Origin: an uncultured Collinsella sp. | GTDB taxonomy: Bacteria; Actinomycetota; Coriobacteriia; Coriobacteriales; Coriobacteriaceae | Length of the DNA: 64,000 nucleotides | Direction of reading: 5' to 3' | Assembly (NCBI GenBank): GCA_902493855.1 | Contig: CABUQV010000005.1 | Location: 51,185 to 115,184 of the forward strand | Shown here: positions 1-8,392 of the stretch, piece after piece | How the letters are laid out: the number at the start of each line of letters is the position of its first letter | Position numbering within the stretch: the stretch's first letter is position 1 | Translations under genes and position numbers: made by a program | Notes under the pieces: model-generated | Told to the model about the DNA's origin: nothing | What the model saw: only the letters and a program-made list of their open reading frames with translations | Databases searched by the model: none

Positions 1-65
1 GTGCCGACGAAGACGCCGTTGCCATCGAGGTCGACGCTCTCGCCCGATGACGACACGTAGTGCAT
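1..65 (-). CDS. Phage distal tail protein, N-terminal fragment (cut by window edge)
   Basis: An ATG one base after the tape-measure stop opens a reading frame that runs off the window; only about 21 residues are visible. They read MHYVSSSGESVDLDG and onward. The pattern of a short aromatic start followed by a GE-S-(V/L)-DLDG turn is common at the N-terminus of distal tail (Dit-like) proteins of Siphovirus-type phages, and the gene after the tape measure is normally Dit. The identity rests mostly on position. Confidence 0.6.
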   Translation of the reverse strand, partial: MHYVSSSGESVDLDGNGVFVG

Positions 66-66
66 T

Positions 67-3000
67 CTATGCATGTGCCACCGCCCTGATGTGTCTGTCG
101 AGGTCGCGCTCGAGCGTGACCGGCGTGTACTCCCGGATGATTGTCGGAAGGTTTCGGTCGAGCCACGCGATGACCGCAGCGCCGTCCGAGCCGCCGCCGA
201 CATCCATCGTCTGGGCGACCCCCCTGCCGATCCCGCCCAGCACCTTAGGGCTCAGCGGGATGGCCGCCTCGTCGTATCGCCGGTTGTCGCCGATTCCGAT
301 GACGCGCGGGCTGTTCGGTCCGAAGACCGCGCCGCCGGCGTACCAGTTAACGTTGACCGACGGGACCGAACCCGTCTGTGCGTCGAACTTGCCGCTCATC
401 GAGAAGTGCGGCAGCGGTCCCACGTTGATGCGCGGAAGCGTGAGCCGCATCGATCCGACCTCGGCCGACATCTGCCGGCAGGCCCCCATGATCGCAGAGC
501 GGGCGGCACTTGCCGCATCCCTGGCGGAAGCCGAGAAGCGGTTGAAGGACGCGCCCGAGCGGACGCCGAACGAGACTGCGGACGCCGACGCCGACGCCAT
601 GCTCGCCGCGACCATGGAGGCCACTGCTGCCACGGAGACGGAAAGCAGCAGGGCCGACGCCGAGGCCGCCCCGCAGGAGGCGGAGAAAGATGCCAGAGAC
701 GGCGGCGCGGCGGCAAGGGCGGGAGCGGCGGCCGCCGCCGCAGCGGCAAGCGCACCAAGGCCGGCTGCGGCACCGGGGGCGCCGGAGGATATCTTGGGAA
801 TCGCCTTCCCCATGGTTCCGAGCCCGTCAGCCGAGGTCGAAATGGAAGCGGCTGCGCCCGCCATGGCGACGTCGAGCGCAGCCATTCCAAGAGCGAGGGC
901 GGCGGTCGCAAGTGATGCAGCCGTGGCGCCGACGGCGAGCACCGCCAGACCCGCGCCCGCGGCGAGAGAGCCCACGCCGAGCACGTTGAGGCCGGCGCCG
1001 CCGACCATGGCGGCGGCGCCCAGGGCCGTGGCGGCGACCGCGAGCGGCATGGCGAGCGCGGAGCAGGTCGACAGGCCAGCGCCCGCCAAGAGACCGCCAG
1101 CTCCCATGACAATAAGGCCGACGCCCGCGACGATGGCGGCCATGCCGAGGGCCGCGGAGGCGACCGCACATGCCGCTGCCCCGGCGGCGAGCGCCAGCAG
1201 CCCTCCCGACGCCGTGAGGGCACCGGGGGCCAGCACGAACAGGGAGGCTCCGAGCGCGGCCATGCCGACGGCGGCCTCGGGGCCGCAGGCGGCGATGGTC
1301 GGCAGCGCGAGTGACATAATCGCGAGGCCGGTGGCTGCGAGCAGGATGCCCACGCCGGCGAGCGCGACGGCGGCGCCGAAGGCGACCATGCCGACGGAGC
1401 CGGCAGTCAGGGCGGGCCCGAGCGCGGCGGCGCCAAGCGCCAGCCCGGCGATGACCGTCACCATTGCTGCCATGCCGATTGCGGCCTGAGGCCCCGCCTC
1501 GCCGAGCTTTATCGCGGAGAGGGCGAGAAGGCCGATGCCGCCGCACGCCAGCAGAACGCCGGCTCCAACCATGAGGACGGCCGCGCCGAAGGATGTCATC
1601 TTACCGGCCGCCGCGCCCGCGGCTGTGCCGGCGGCGGTCTCGCCCGCAGCCGTGGTGGCAAGACCTGCACCGGCGGCGGGTGCCGATGCCCCGAGGGACA
1701 GCAGGGCGCCGCCGATGACCTTCAGGAGCGAGCCCACAGGGCCGCCGGCGACTTTCATGACGAGGAAGGCGCCGCCGACGCCCTTGACGACCGGGGCAAC
1801 CTCCTCGGAATGCTCGGAAACCCATTGGAATGCGTCGCCCACCGAGCGGATGACCGGCTCGGCGGCCTCGAAGGCGTCGTCAAGGGCGTTTGCGGCATCT
1901 GCCGCGCCCTCGGCGGGACTCGACCACCCGGTGATCTGCGATACGGTCGACCATATGGCGTCGCCCGTGGAGGACGCCGTGTAACCGAGCGCGTCAAGTG
2001 TTCCCGCGAAAGATGAAGCCGCCTCGTTGTTGAGCAGCGTCTCGCAGAAAGCGGAGGTCATCTCCACTGCGCCGGCGAACGCGTCCCCGACCACCGAGAC
2101 CCCGCCCGCGACAACGCCGGAGAACACGGCGGCGAACGACGACGCCGCGTCCCGGATGCTCGGGTCGGCCATCGCGTCGGTGACGGCTCCGAACGCGCCG
2201 TTCACCGTGCCCTTCACGCCGTCGATGACGCCGACGATGTTGGACGAGCCGATGGCGCCGATAATCTTGGCGACGCCCTTTGGGAAGGCGTTGCACATGT
2301 TGGAAAACGACGTCTTGATGCCGCCCGTCGCGGCCTTTGCCTGCTCGGAGAAGCTCGTGATGCCGTCCGCGCCGTTCTTGTCGAGGTCGACCACTGCGTC
2401 GGCGAAATCCGAGACCGTGACCCTGCCGTCCTTCATGGCCTGGTAGAGGTCGGATGCCGATGCGCTCTGCCCGAGCATGGACTTCGCCACCTGGTCGAGC
2501 TGGCCAGGCATCGCCTGCTGGATGCTCATCCAGGTGTCCATCTCCATCTTGTTGGTGGAGACGGCCTTGGTGAGCTGCGTCATGGCGTTGGACTGGATGT
2601 CCTCGGACGCGCCGCCGGCGAGGACGGCATCGTTGAATGCGAGGTAGCGGTCGGTCGCCTGGTCGATCGACTTGGACGACGGCGCGAGCTGCTGCACGCC
2701 CGTCGCGGCCGCGTCGAGCCTCGTGGGGAGCTCCGACAGCCTGTCGGACAGGGTGTCGATGCTCCTCTGCGACTCGTCGGCCCCGTAGCCGAGCGACTGG
2801 AGCACCTTGGGGAAGTTGTTGAGCGTGTCGACGCGCGCGACCGCGGCGTCCACGCTCGAGGACACCGTCGAGACGACCCTCTGCACCACGCCGACAACGG
2901 CGCCGGTGATGACCGCGGCCTTGGCGGAGAAGCCCGATGCGACCCTGCTCGCCATGTTCCCGCCCGCCGTGGTTCCGGCAGACCCGAATGCGCTCGAGAG

Positions 3001-3699
3001 CGACGACAGCGTGCTCCCCGCCGAGGAGAGGACGCCGCCGCCGATGGTGGCGATCTTCGCCATGAATCGGCCGGTAGCCTTCTCCCCCGCGGACAGCCTG
3101 TCGGTGAGCGTCCCGGCGCTTCCGCCGAGCTTTCCGAGTGCAGACACGGGTGCGGAGGTCGCGCTCGCCAGCCGCTTCTGCGCCGAGGCGAGTTTGGACT
3201 CGGCCGCCTGGGCACGCTCAGACGCCGTCTGCGCCCTGAGCTTGGCGGTGACGAGGCTGCTCTCGGCGCTTAAGGCCCTTGCGGATGCCGGGCCGTACTT
3301 GGCAACGGCATCGTTGTACTTGACCTGGGCCGCCTCCGCCGACAATGAGGCCGACTTCGAGGTCGCCATCGCCGAGCGAAGCTCGAGCGTGGCGGATTTG
3401 ACCTTGTTCTGGAGCCCCTCGACGGCGTTCGCGCTCGCCGCGCTGGAGAAGGCGGAGGAGAATGCGGCGCCGGTCGCCTTGCCGGTCGCGGAGAATTTAC
3501 CAGTCGCGCCGGAGAGCGCAGAGGAGACCCTAGCGACCAGGCCGCTGCCGCCAGACTTGCCCGCCGCCGCGGAGAAGACCCTTCCGAAGCGCGACCCCGA
3601 GGAGGATCCCGCCCCGGACAGGTCCTTGTCAACCTGGGAGGCGAAGCCAGCCATGGACGGCATTACCTTTACGGATACGGATCCGACGTCTGTGGACAT
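67..3699 (-). CDS. Phage tail tape measure protein
   Basis: This 1210-residue protein sets tail length and is threaded into the tail tube. The N-terminus is Ser/Gly/Ala-rich, with a helical stretch around residues 90-190. A tape-measure core around residues 290-480 includes MTQLTKAVSTNKMEMDTWMS and MPGQLDQVAKSMLG. From about 640 to 1010 the protein is almost purely Ala/Gly/Val/Leu and hydrophobic, typical of tape measures that touch the host membrane. AAGGAGGCGCC precedes the ATG. The gene follows the tail chaperone pair and precedes the distal tail gene, the standard order. No lytic transglycosylase or peptidase motif was seen. Confidence 0.95.
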   Translation of the reverse strand: MSTDVGSVSVKVMPSMAGFASQVDKDLSGAGSSSGSRFGRVFSAAAGKSGGSGLVARVSSALSGATGKFSATGKATGAAFSSAFSSAASANAVEGLQNKVKSATLELRSAMATSKSASLSAEAAQVKYNDAVAKYGPASARALSAESSLVTAKLRAQTASERAQAAESKLASAQKRLASATSAPVSALGKLGGSAGTLTDRLSAGEKATGRFMAKIATIGGGVLSSAGSTLSSLSSAFGSAGTTAGGNMASRVASGFSAKAAVITGAVVGVVQRVVSTVSSSVDAAVARVDTLNNFPKVLQSLGYGADESQRSIDTLSDRLSELPTRLDAAATGVQQLAPSSKSIDQATDRYLAFNDAVLAGGASEDIQSNAMTQLTKAVSTNKMEMDTWMSIQQAMPGQLDQVAKSMLGQSASASDLYQAMKDGRVTVSDFADAVVDLDKNGADGITSFSEQAKAATGGIKTSFSNMCNAFPKGVAKIIGAIGSSNIVGVIDGVKGTVNGAFGAVTDAMADPSIRDAASSFAAVFSGVVAGGVSVVGDAFAGAVEMTSAFCETLLNNEAASSFAGTLDALGYTASSTGDAIWSTVSQITGWSSPAEGAADAANALDDAFEAAEPVIRSVGDAFQWVSEHSEEVAPVVKGVGGAFLVMKVAGGPVGSLLKVIGGALLSLGASAPAAGAGLATTAAGETAAGTAAGAAAGKMTSFGAAVLMVGAGVLLACGGIGLLALSAIKLGEAGPQAAIGMAAMVTVIAGLALGAAALGPALTAGSVGMVAFGAAVALAGVGILLAATGLAIMSLALPTIAACGPEAAVGMAALGASLFVLAPGALTASGGLLALAAGAAACAVASAALGMAAIVAGVGLIVMGAGGLLAGAGLSTCSALAMPLAVAATALGAAAMVGGAGLNVLGVGSLAAGAGLAVLAVGATAASLATAALALGMAALDVAMAGAAASISTSADGLGTMGKAIPKISSGAPGAAAGLGALAAAAAAAAPALAAAPPSLASFSASCGAASASALLLSVSVAAVASMVAASMASASASAVSFGVRSGASFNRFSASARDAASAARSAIMGACRQMSAEVGSMRLTLPRINVGPLPHFSMSGKFDAQTGSVPSVNVNWYAGGAVFGPNSPRVIGIGDNRRYDEAAIPLSPKVLGGIGRGVAQTMDVGGGSDGAAVIAWLDRNLPTIIREYTPVTLERDLDRHIRAVAHA

Positions 3700-3708
3700 G
3701 GCGCCTCC

Positions 3709-4385
3709 TTATACATCGATTCCAAACGACGAAGATATCTCGTACTTCGCCGCCAGCGCCGAGTCCCTGCGGCGCTCGTTCCTGGCTCGCTCGCCCGGCG
3801 ATAAGATCCGCTGCGGGGCGTTGACGCGCTTTTTGGCATCCTCGGTGAACCCGTAGTGGAAGCACCTGAGCTCGTGCTCGATCATGTCGAGCAGGCGCGT
3901 CTTGTCGTCCCACAGGTTGTCGGGCTCAAGGCGAACGGAGACCCGCGAGCGCGCCGGCAGCTGGGAGTAGAGGACCTGCCAGCGGCAAAGGTCCTCGTCC
4001 GTCGCCCCGTCGAACCCGCCGCCGAGGGGAAGGTCGATGCCGTACGTCTGACGGAAGTCGGCGACGACCTCTCCCCTCATGCAGGTCCAGGCGGCGGCGA
4101 AGCTGGCTAGTTTTTTGCCGCGGCCTCCATGGCGGCCTGGAAGAACGCGCCCCAGCGCTCCGCCGAGCAGTCCTGCCCGTCTTCGCCGAGCTCGTCCATG
4201 TACTCGACGGTCTTGCCGTCGAAGATCTCGTCCATCGCATCCCACACCTCGTGCATCTTCTCGGGGATGCCGTCGTAGGCCATGGCGCGCTGCACCTTCA
4301 TGGACTGGATGGCCTTCTTGTTGATCTGATACTTCTTGCCGTCGAACTCGAACTCGAGCGCGCCCTCGGGGCGCTTGGCCGCCAT
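3709..4385 (-). CDS. Tail assembly chaperone long form (gpG-T type), made by -1 frameshift; C-terminal part DUF5361-like
   Basis: This is the predicted fusion product. The short chaperone (4107-4385) is read to a slippery A AAA AAC directly before its TAG; a -1 slip then continues in the overlapping frame with LASFAAAWTCMRGEVVADF. The total is about 225 residues. The T part (residues about 93-225) has RQTYGIDLP, the repeated acidic DEDLCRWQVLYSQLP segment and a basic tail, resembling DUF5361 proteins found after major tail genes. Such G/GT pairs escort the tape measure during tail assembly. An internal ATG at 4080 could also start a 123-residue T-only protein. The frame is open across the junction and sits exactly between the major tail and tape measure genes. 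Confidence 0.82.
4107..4116 (-). promoter_or_regulatory. Programmed -1 ribosomal frameshift site (A AAA AAC then TAG)
   Basis: In the zero frame the codons are GCA AAA AAC TAG, so the heptamer A AAA AAC is in the canonical X XXY YYZ phase, immediately before the stop. Shifting back one base puts the ribosome in the frame that encodes the DUF5361-like T domain, with no intervening stop. No strong downstream pseudoknot was recognised by eye. Confidence 0.85.
4107..4385 (-). CDS. Tail assembly chaperone short form (gpG type)
   Basis: This 92-residue protein is read from an ATG that shares one base with the stop of the major tail gene (TAATG overlap), indicating translational coupling. It starts MAAKRPEGALEFEFDGKKY, is acidic in the middle (WDAMDEIFDGKTVEYMDELGE) and ends EAAAKN. 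Size, charge and location between the major tail and tape measure genes match the short tail assembly chaperone. Most ribosomes would stop here; a minority would slip into the T frame. Confidence 0.85.
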   Translation of the reverse strand: MAAKRPEGALEFEFDGKKYQINKKAIQSMKVQRAMAYDGIPEKMHEVWDAMDEIFDGKTVEYMDELGEDGQDCSAERWGAFFQAAMEAAAKN

Positions 4386-4972
4386 TAGGCCGCCACCGTC
4401 TCGGTCGACTCGATGTAGTCGTAGCAGGTATTGCCGTTCTCGTCGGTGAGGTACTTCATCGTCAGGGCGCGCTGGCAGAGCTCGGAGCTGGAGATGGTGA
4501 GGTCGTCGAGCTCGGAGGACTGGCCGCGCGGCACGACCTTGGTCCACTTGCGGCCGTTCTTCAGGAGGAGGAGCAGCACGTAGGCGAAGGTCGGATGGGA
4601 GTCGGAATTGTGCTTGACGGTGATCAGGCCGCCCGCGTCGGTGACGTTGCCGTCGCCGTACTGGCGCTTGAGCGTCTCCGCCTTGATCTCGGCGAACGTG
4701 AGCTGTGCGGACTCCACTCGGTTGGAATTGCTGGAGTCCATGAGGTCGCCGTTCATGTCGACCGTGTCGTTGGAGTCCTCGGAGACGGACTCGACGTAGC
4801 CGTCCTCGGAGATAAAACCGAGGCACTTGAATGCGGGATCGAGCTCGCTCTTGTTCTTGATGACCTTGCCCGGCAGGGTGGTGCCGGTGGGGGCCGAGAA
4901 GATGTAGCCGCCCTTCACGCCCTTTCCGGCGCTGACGTTGTTGGAGTCGTTCGCATTGCTGACTTTGGCCAT
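4385..4972 (-). CDS. Major tail (tube) protein
   Basis: This 195-residue protein would polymerise into the tail tube. It begins MAKVSNANDSNNVSAGKGV and has the typical pattern GYIFSAPTGTTLP, an early FISEDGY segment, and mixed beta-rich blocks (RVESAQLTFAEIKAETLK, FAYVLLLLLKNGRKW). This resembles phi13-type major tail proteins of Firmicutes and Actinobacteria phages. AAGGAACGCGCGA lies upstream of the ATG. It sits between the neck genes and the tail chaperones. No Ig-like C-terminal domain is present. Confidence 0.9.
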   Translation of the reverse strand: MAKVSNANDSNNVSAGKGVKGGYIFSAPTGTTLPGKVIKNKSELDPAFKCLGFISEDGYVESVSEDSNDTVDMNGDLMDSSNSNRVESAQLTFAEIKAETLKRQYGDGNVTDAGGLITVKHNSDSHPTFAYVLLLLLKNGRKWTKVVPRGQSSELDDLTISSSELCQRALTMKYLTDENGNTCYDYIESTETVAA

Positions 4973-4989
4973 TCGCGCGTTCCTTTCTA

Positions 4990-5343
4990 CTACTCGCAGA
5001 TCCAGAGCTGGACCTGCACCACGTACCTCGCCCTGCGCGTGTCAGGGTCGGGCATCTTGTATTGGTTCGTGACCTCCGGGTGGAAGACGTTGGGAAGCTC
5101 GTCCTCCAGGGACGGGACGGCCGCCTTCACCTTCTCGGCGAGGGCTTTCGCCAGCTTCCTGCCGCCCTTGCCCTCGGTCCCCCAGCAGTCGATATCGAGT
5201 TGGACCGGCTCCAGGAAGCCGCCGCCCCCTCCGACCTGCTCGACGGTGACGTACGGCTCCGGGTGCCCGGCGACCGGCTCGAGCGTCGCGTCGGCGCCGG
5301 CAAGTTCGCACAGGCACCTCGCGACATCGGCCTCTATATCCAT
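4990..5343 (-). CDS. Tail terminator / tail completion protein
   Basis: This 117-residue protein is read from the ATG giving MDIEADVARCLCELAG, preceded by GGAGGTTGATC; a longer frame upstream exists but has no good ribosome site and overlaps the previous gene. It has the compact alpha/beta look of tail terminators, with VTVEQVGGGGGFLEP near the middle and RARYVVQVQLWICE at the end. The position directly upstream of the major tail gene supports a role in capping the tail tube at the neck. The family assignment is by size and synteny only. Confidence 0.7.
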   Translation of the reverse strand: MDIEADVARCLCELAGADATLEPVAGHPEPYVTVEQVGGGGGFLEPVQLDIDCWGTEGKGGRKLAKALAEKVKAAVPSLEDELPNVFHPEVTNQYKMPDPDTRRARYVVQVQLWICE

Positions 5344-5345
5344 GA

Positions 5346-5639
5346 TCAACCTCCGGACGAGAGCGCCGCCCTCGTCAGTATCTTGTGTTTCGCCTGGGCG
5401 TGTTTGGCATGCTCCGAGCATGCGCTGACCCGAAAGCCCTTGGCGAGCGTGCCCTGGCAGCGGCTAACCCTGAAGGCCGGGACGTCGTGGCCGTCCGGCG
5501 CGAGCATCGACGTCGCGCGGGCGGCGATGCCCTCGGCCTTGCCCCTGAGCATCCCCTGGAGCGCGGCGTTGCCGTCCATCGCCTCGGCGTACCCGAGGCG
5601 GCTCCATTTGAACTTCCCCCAGCTGTACTCCTTAGCCAT
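5346..5639 (-). CDS. Neck / minor structural protein, HK97 gp10-like
   Basis: This is a small basic protein (97 residues) starting MAKEYSWGKFKWSRLGYAE. It contains a helical GMLRGKAEGIAARATSMLAP segment and a basic C-terminus (AKHAQAKHKILTRAAL). HK97-gp10-type neck proteins share this size, an N-terminal helix followed by a small beta unit, and this place between head closure and tail terminator genes. It overlaps the upstream gene by 8 bases and ends 2 bases before the next start, so it is tightly coupled. Confidence 0.65.
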   Translation of the reverse strand: MAKEYSWGKFKWSRLGYAEAMDGNAALQGMLRGKAEGIAARATSMLAPDGHDVPAFRVSRCQGTLAKGFRVSACSEHAKHAQAKHKILTRAALSSGG

Positions 5640-5976
5640 CGGCCGCCTCCAGCTCGATCGGGTAGCACCAGCGTCCCGGGCACGCCTCGGGGGCGTAGGG
5701 CCTCGGGTCGCCCACGACGCGCAGCTCCTCGCCGCGCACGCGGACCGAGCAGCCCTTGAGGCGGATGCCGGCCATGTCCCTCGGGAGATGCACCGTGTAT
5801 GCCACGGTGGCGCCCTCCGGCCGCGAGGCGTCGAGGTCCGCGGTGGCGCCGGGCGCCACGACGGCGTCGACGTCGCGCTCGGCGACCGCCTCGGAGACGG
5901 GCTCGTGGAGGTCGTCGTACACCGTCTTGCGGGAGATGACCGTGACCGTCTCGGTCGGTATCCCCGTCATCGGCAT
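5632..5976 (-). CDS. Head closure / head-tail adaptor protein
   Basis: This 114-residue beta-rich protein starts MPMTGIPTETVTVISRKTVY. GVPTETVTVxxR openings followed by a GxxLRVVGDPxPY-like core (here GEELRVVGDPRPYAPEACP) are seen in head-closure proteins that plug the portal after packaging. The ATG overlaps the upstream stop by one base (TGATG); a GTG directly before it is an equal alternative. GGAGGAGGC precedes both. Confidence 0.7.
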   Translation of the reverse strand: MPMTGIPTETVTVISRKTVYDDLHEPVSEAVAERDVDAVVAPGATADLDASRPEGATVAYTVHLPRDMAGIRLKGCSVRVRGEELRVVGDPRPYAPEACPGRWCYPIELEAADG

Positions 5977-6380
5977 CACGCCTCCTCCCAGCGGTCAGCG
6001 GCGGTCATGGGCTGGATACTGCGCACGCGGCACCCGGCCAGACCGAGCCGCTTGAGGTCGGAGCGCCCCAGGTAGAGGTCTCCGGTCGGGTTGGCGAACG
6101 TGACGCTCGACGAGTACGGGCCGGTCGTCTGCGTCTGCTGGGTGATGCCGGCCATGGCGCCGGGCGCGTTGACCGCCCGGGCGACCATGGCCACGCAGAC
6201 GGACTTCACGTTCTCATCGAACGTGGGATTCGAGCCGGCGAGGTACTGGACACCCATACGGCGCCGATATGCCCCGCGCAGGTACGCCGAGGCATCCTCG
6301 AGCAGCGCGGCAACCCTGGCCTCGTCCTCGGCGGCACCGCAGCGCGCCTCGTAGTCGGCAACTGTGGCGAAGGCGCCCAC
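5976..6380 (-). CDS. Head-tail connector protein (Gp19/Gp15/Gp42-like)
   Basis: This 134-residue, mostly helical protein starts MGAFATVADYEARCGAAEDE. It has the connector pattern ARVAALLEDASAYLRGAYRR (helices that bind below the portal) and a C-terminal YLGRSDLKRLGLAG segment. Families of this type follow the capsid gene in SPP1/phi13-like phages and form the adaptor ring. The end overlaps the start of the adaptor gene by one base, and the start abuts the preceding gene. Confidence 0.8.
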   Translation of the reverse strand: MGAFATVADYEARCGAAEDEARVAALLEDASAYLRGAYRRRMGVQYLAGSNPTFDENVKSVCVAMVARAVNAPGAMAGITQQTQTTGPYSSSVTFANPTGDLYLGRSDLKRLGLAGCRVRSIQPMTAADRWEEA

Positions 6381-6706
6381 TAGAGCGTCTCCAGGATGGC
6401 GATGAGCTCCGCCTTGGTCGCCTTGCGCGGGGCGAAGCCGTTGGCGGTCTCGATGGCATCGCGCAGCTGTTGCACGGTCATCTCGGGTGAAGGCTTCTCG
6501 TGCACGGGTTGCTCGGGTTCGTCGTCCACGACGTCCTCGTCCTCGGCGGGCTCCGCAGCGGCCTCCGTCTCGGCGGGCGGGAGGTCGACGTAGCCGCCGG
6601 CGGACAGCTCCGCGAAGCGCTCGTCGGTCAGCTCAACCTCCTCCCCCACGAGATGCACCGCGAGGGTCTCGCGGTCACGGTACGGGTAGGTGACCAAAGC
6701 GATCAT
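6380..6706 (-). CDS. Small phage structural-region protein with acidic linker and SAP/HeH-like C-terminus
   Basis: This 108-residue protein has three parts: a short N-terminal unit (MIALVTYPYRDRETLAVHLV), a very acidic Glu/Pro/Ala linker at residues about 45-70, and a C-terminal helix-extension-helix-like unit (MTVQQLRDAIETANGF then KATKAELIAILETL) that resembles SAP/HeH or Rho-N-type modules. Proteins built this way often sit between capsid and connector genes; the function is not known. AAGGAGCATCC precedes the ATG. Confidence 0.6.
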   Translation of the reverse strand: MIALVTYPYRDRETLAVHLVGEEVELTDERFAELSAGGYVDLPPAETEAAAEPAEDEDVVDDEPEQPVHEKPSPEMTVQQLRDAIETANGFAPRKATKAELIAILETL

Positions 6707-6725
6707 GGATGCTCCTTAGGGTTGC

Positions 6726-7571
6726 CTAGGCGGTCGGGGCGATGGTGCCCTTGACCACGAAGTCGATGTACTCGGCGAAGAACACGAGGCCGACGTAGGC
6801 CACGGTGTCGTAGGTCAGGCTCTTGAGCTCGGGCGAGTGGGACACGGCGATGTAGCCGCTCTCGTCGGAGTAGAAGCCGAACAGGTCGTCGCCGTCGGTC
6901 GGTGCGACGTAGACCTTGATGTTGTCCTTGACGGTGGCGTAGATCGTGCCCGCGGCGACGGAGCCGGTGGACACGAGCGTGCCCAGGCCCGCCCAGTTCT
7001 CGATGTAGGAGATGCCGAAGGCGCTGAAGACCTCGGACTCGCCGATCTGCTTGGCGAAGTCGACCGGGTTGGCGAAGTAGACGGTCTCGCCGCTGCCGAA
7101 GCCGTACTCCTCGGTGAGGTTGGACAGGGCGGCCCAGGCGTTGGCGGCGGTGGCGACGAGGCTCTTGCCGGTCGCGGCGGTGGTGCCCTCGGCGCCGAGC
7201 GCGGCGACGAAGTCTTTCTTGATGTTGCGCTGCATGTCGGAGATCATCGCCGCGTCGGTCTTGTCGACGGCGCCGTCGTAGCCGCGCTTCTTGACCTCCT
7301 GGAGCGTGGTCTGCTTGCGGTAGGGCTTGAGCGTCACCTCGTAGGTCGTGACGTCCTCGTAGGTGTAGCTGGAAAGCGGGATGTCCTGGCCGGCGGTGTA
7401 CGCGACCTCGGAGAGCTTGCCGGTGATCTTCTTCTGGTGCAGGGTCTCGCCGACGGCAGCGTGGATGGGCGCGCAGGTGGACAGCATCGCCGTGAGCTTC
7501 TCCAGCGACTTGGTGAAGGTGTTCACGAGGTCGACGTTGCGCGCGGCTGCGAGGGTCTTGATATCGGGCAT
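6726..7571 (-). CDS. Major capsid protein (HK97 fold)
   Basis: This 281-residue protein would form the icosahedral shell. It starts MPDIKTLAAARNVDLVNTFT, has a P-domain-like VTLKPYRKQTTLQEVKKRGY and MISDMQRNIKKDF, and a later YFANPVDFAKQIGESEVFSAFG block typical of HK97-fold capsids. There is no N-terminal delta domain long enough to replace a scaffold, which fits the separate scaffold gene just upstream. A purine-rich GAAAGGGG lies before the ATG. No protease gene was seen nearby. Confidence 0.9.
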   Translation of the reverse strand: MPDIKTLAAARNVDLVNTFTKSLEKLTAMLSTCAPIHAAVGETLHQKKITGKLSEVAYTAGQDIPLSSYTYEDVTTYEVTLKPYRKQTTLQEVKKRGYDGAVDKTDAAMISDMQRNIKKDFVAALGAEGTTAATGKSLVATAANAWAALSNLTEEYGFGSGETVYFANPVDFAKQIGESEVFSAFGISYIENWAGLGTLVSTGSVAAGTIYATVKDNIKVYVAPTDGDDLFGFYSDESGYIAVSHSPELKSLTYDTVAYVGLVFFAEYIDFVVKGTIAPTA

Positions 7572-7589
7572 TGGGGCCCCTTTCTCCCC

Positions 7590-8111
7590 TTACTTGAAGA
7601 GGTCGATGTTGGCGGCGATGGCCGCCATGCGTTCCTTCTTGTCCTCGATTCCGAGGATGTCCTTCTTGGAGGGCTTGCCCGGCTTGGGCTTGCCGCCGGC
7701 CTCGGGCGCCTTCGGCGCGCCGCCGGTCGGTTTCGTGATGGCCGCCACGGCATTGGCCTGCTCGGTGAGGGCGTCCTCGTCCTCGCCGTTGAGCGTCGCC
7801 ACGATGGAGCGGTCGAGTCCGGTGGCCTTTGCCACGGAGTCGACGAGCGCGGAGCGGGCGGCGCTCGCCTTGAGGGAGGCGTTCTCGCTCTCGAGCGCGC
7901 TTAGGCGCTCCTCGACGGTCGGGTCGGTCTTGGTCGCGGCTGCCTTGAGCTCGTCGAGCTCCTTGAGGTTCGCCTTCGAGCGGCTCTCCCACTTGCGCGA
8001 CTCCTTCAGCGCGTTCTCGTAGAGCGCCTTGTAGTCGGGCTCCTGGCCGGTGTCTCCGCCCTGTGCAGGGTTGGTCGGCTCGGTCTCGGTGGGCGTGGTC
8101 TCCTGGGCCAT
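7590..8111 (-). CDS. Capsid scaffold protein
   Basis: This 173-residue protein is read from the ATG giving MAQETTPTETEPTNPAQGG, preceded by GGAGGGAGC. The longer frame upstream runs into the tRNA region and is rejected. The layout is classic for phage scaffolds: an acidic disordered N-terminus, a coiled-coil centre (YKALYENALKESRKWESR, VEERLSALESENASLKAS) and a short basic C-terminal helix (KKERMAAIAANIDLFK) that can bind the capsid. It lies immediately before the capsid gene. Confidence 0.88.
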   Translation of the reverse strand: MAQETTPTETEPTNPAQGGDTGQEPDYKALYENALKESRKWESRSKANLKELDELKAAATKTDPTVEERLSALESENASLKASAARSALVDSVAKATGLDRSIVATLNGEDEDALTEQANAVAAITKPTGGAPKAPEAGGKPKPGKPSKKDILGIEDKKERMAAIAANIDLFK

Positions 8112-8213
8112 GCTCCCTCCATTTCCGCCCCGTGCGGGGCATCGTCTTGCCCCGTGCGGGGCGCTTTTCGGCATGAAAAAGGCCACCCGTGCGGATGGCC
8201 TGGTTCAACGTTA

Positions 8214-8298
8214 TGGTCGGGGCGGCGGGACTCGAACCCGCACGGGCGATGCCCACGTGCTCCTGAGGCACGCGCGTCTGCCGTTCCGCCACGCCCCG
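8214..8298 (-). tRNA. tRNA-Leu (anticodon CAG)
   Basis: The minus strand folds as a full class II tRNA. The acceptor stem CGGGGCG pairs perfectly with CGCCCCG. A D arm is followed by an anticodon stem CGTGC/GCACG with loop CTCAGGA (anticodon CAG), a long variable arm (TGGGCATCGCCCGT), a T arm GCGGG-TTCGAGT-CCCGC and discriminator A. The terminal CCA is encoded. It lies inside the phage structural operon, one base from a tRNA-Trp gene. Confidence 0.96.
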
Positions 8299-8299
8299 A

Positions 8300-8373
8300 T
8301 GGCACCTGGCCGAGGAATCGAACCCCGGTAAGCGGTTTTGGAGACCGCCGCACTGCCATTGTGCTAGCCAGGT
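8300..8373 (-). tRNA. tRNA-Trp (anticodon CCA)
   Basis: The minus strand shows acceptor ACCTGGC/GCCAGGT, a D arm, anticodon stem GCGGT/ACCGC with loop CTCCAAA (anticodon CCA), T arm CGGGG-TTCGATT-CCTCG, discriminator G and an encoded CCA end. The anticodon reads the normal Trp codon UGG, so it is not a stop-codon suppressor. It begins 53 bases after the stop of the MuF-toxin gene. Confidence 0.96.
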
Positions 8374-8392
8374 GTGTATAATCTGATTTGAA

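Noticed and set aside
47..1489. 480-residue plus-strand open frame opposite the tape measure gene
   Set aside because: It is Ala/Pro low complexity created by the Ala/Gly-rich tape measure codons, without a ribosome site or family. The minus-strand gene is clear.
4081..4245. N-terminal extension of the T-frame chaperone gene up to 4245
   Set aside because: That part is an out-of-frame reading of the short chaperone; the sequence is Arg-rich shadow and the frameshift explains the join.
8300..8373. Suppressor tRNA for stop-codon recoding
   Set aside because: The anticodon is CCA, which reads the normal Trp codon; recoding phages use UCA or other changed anticodons.
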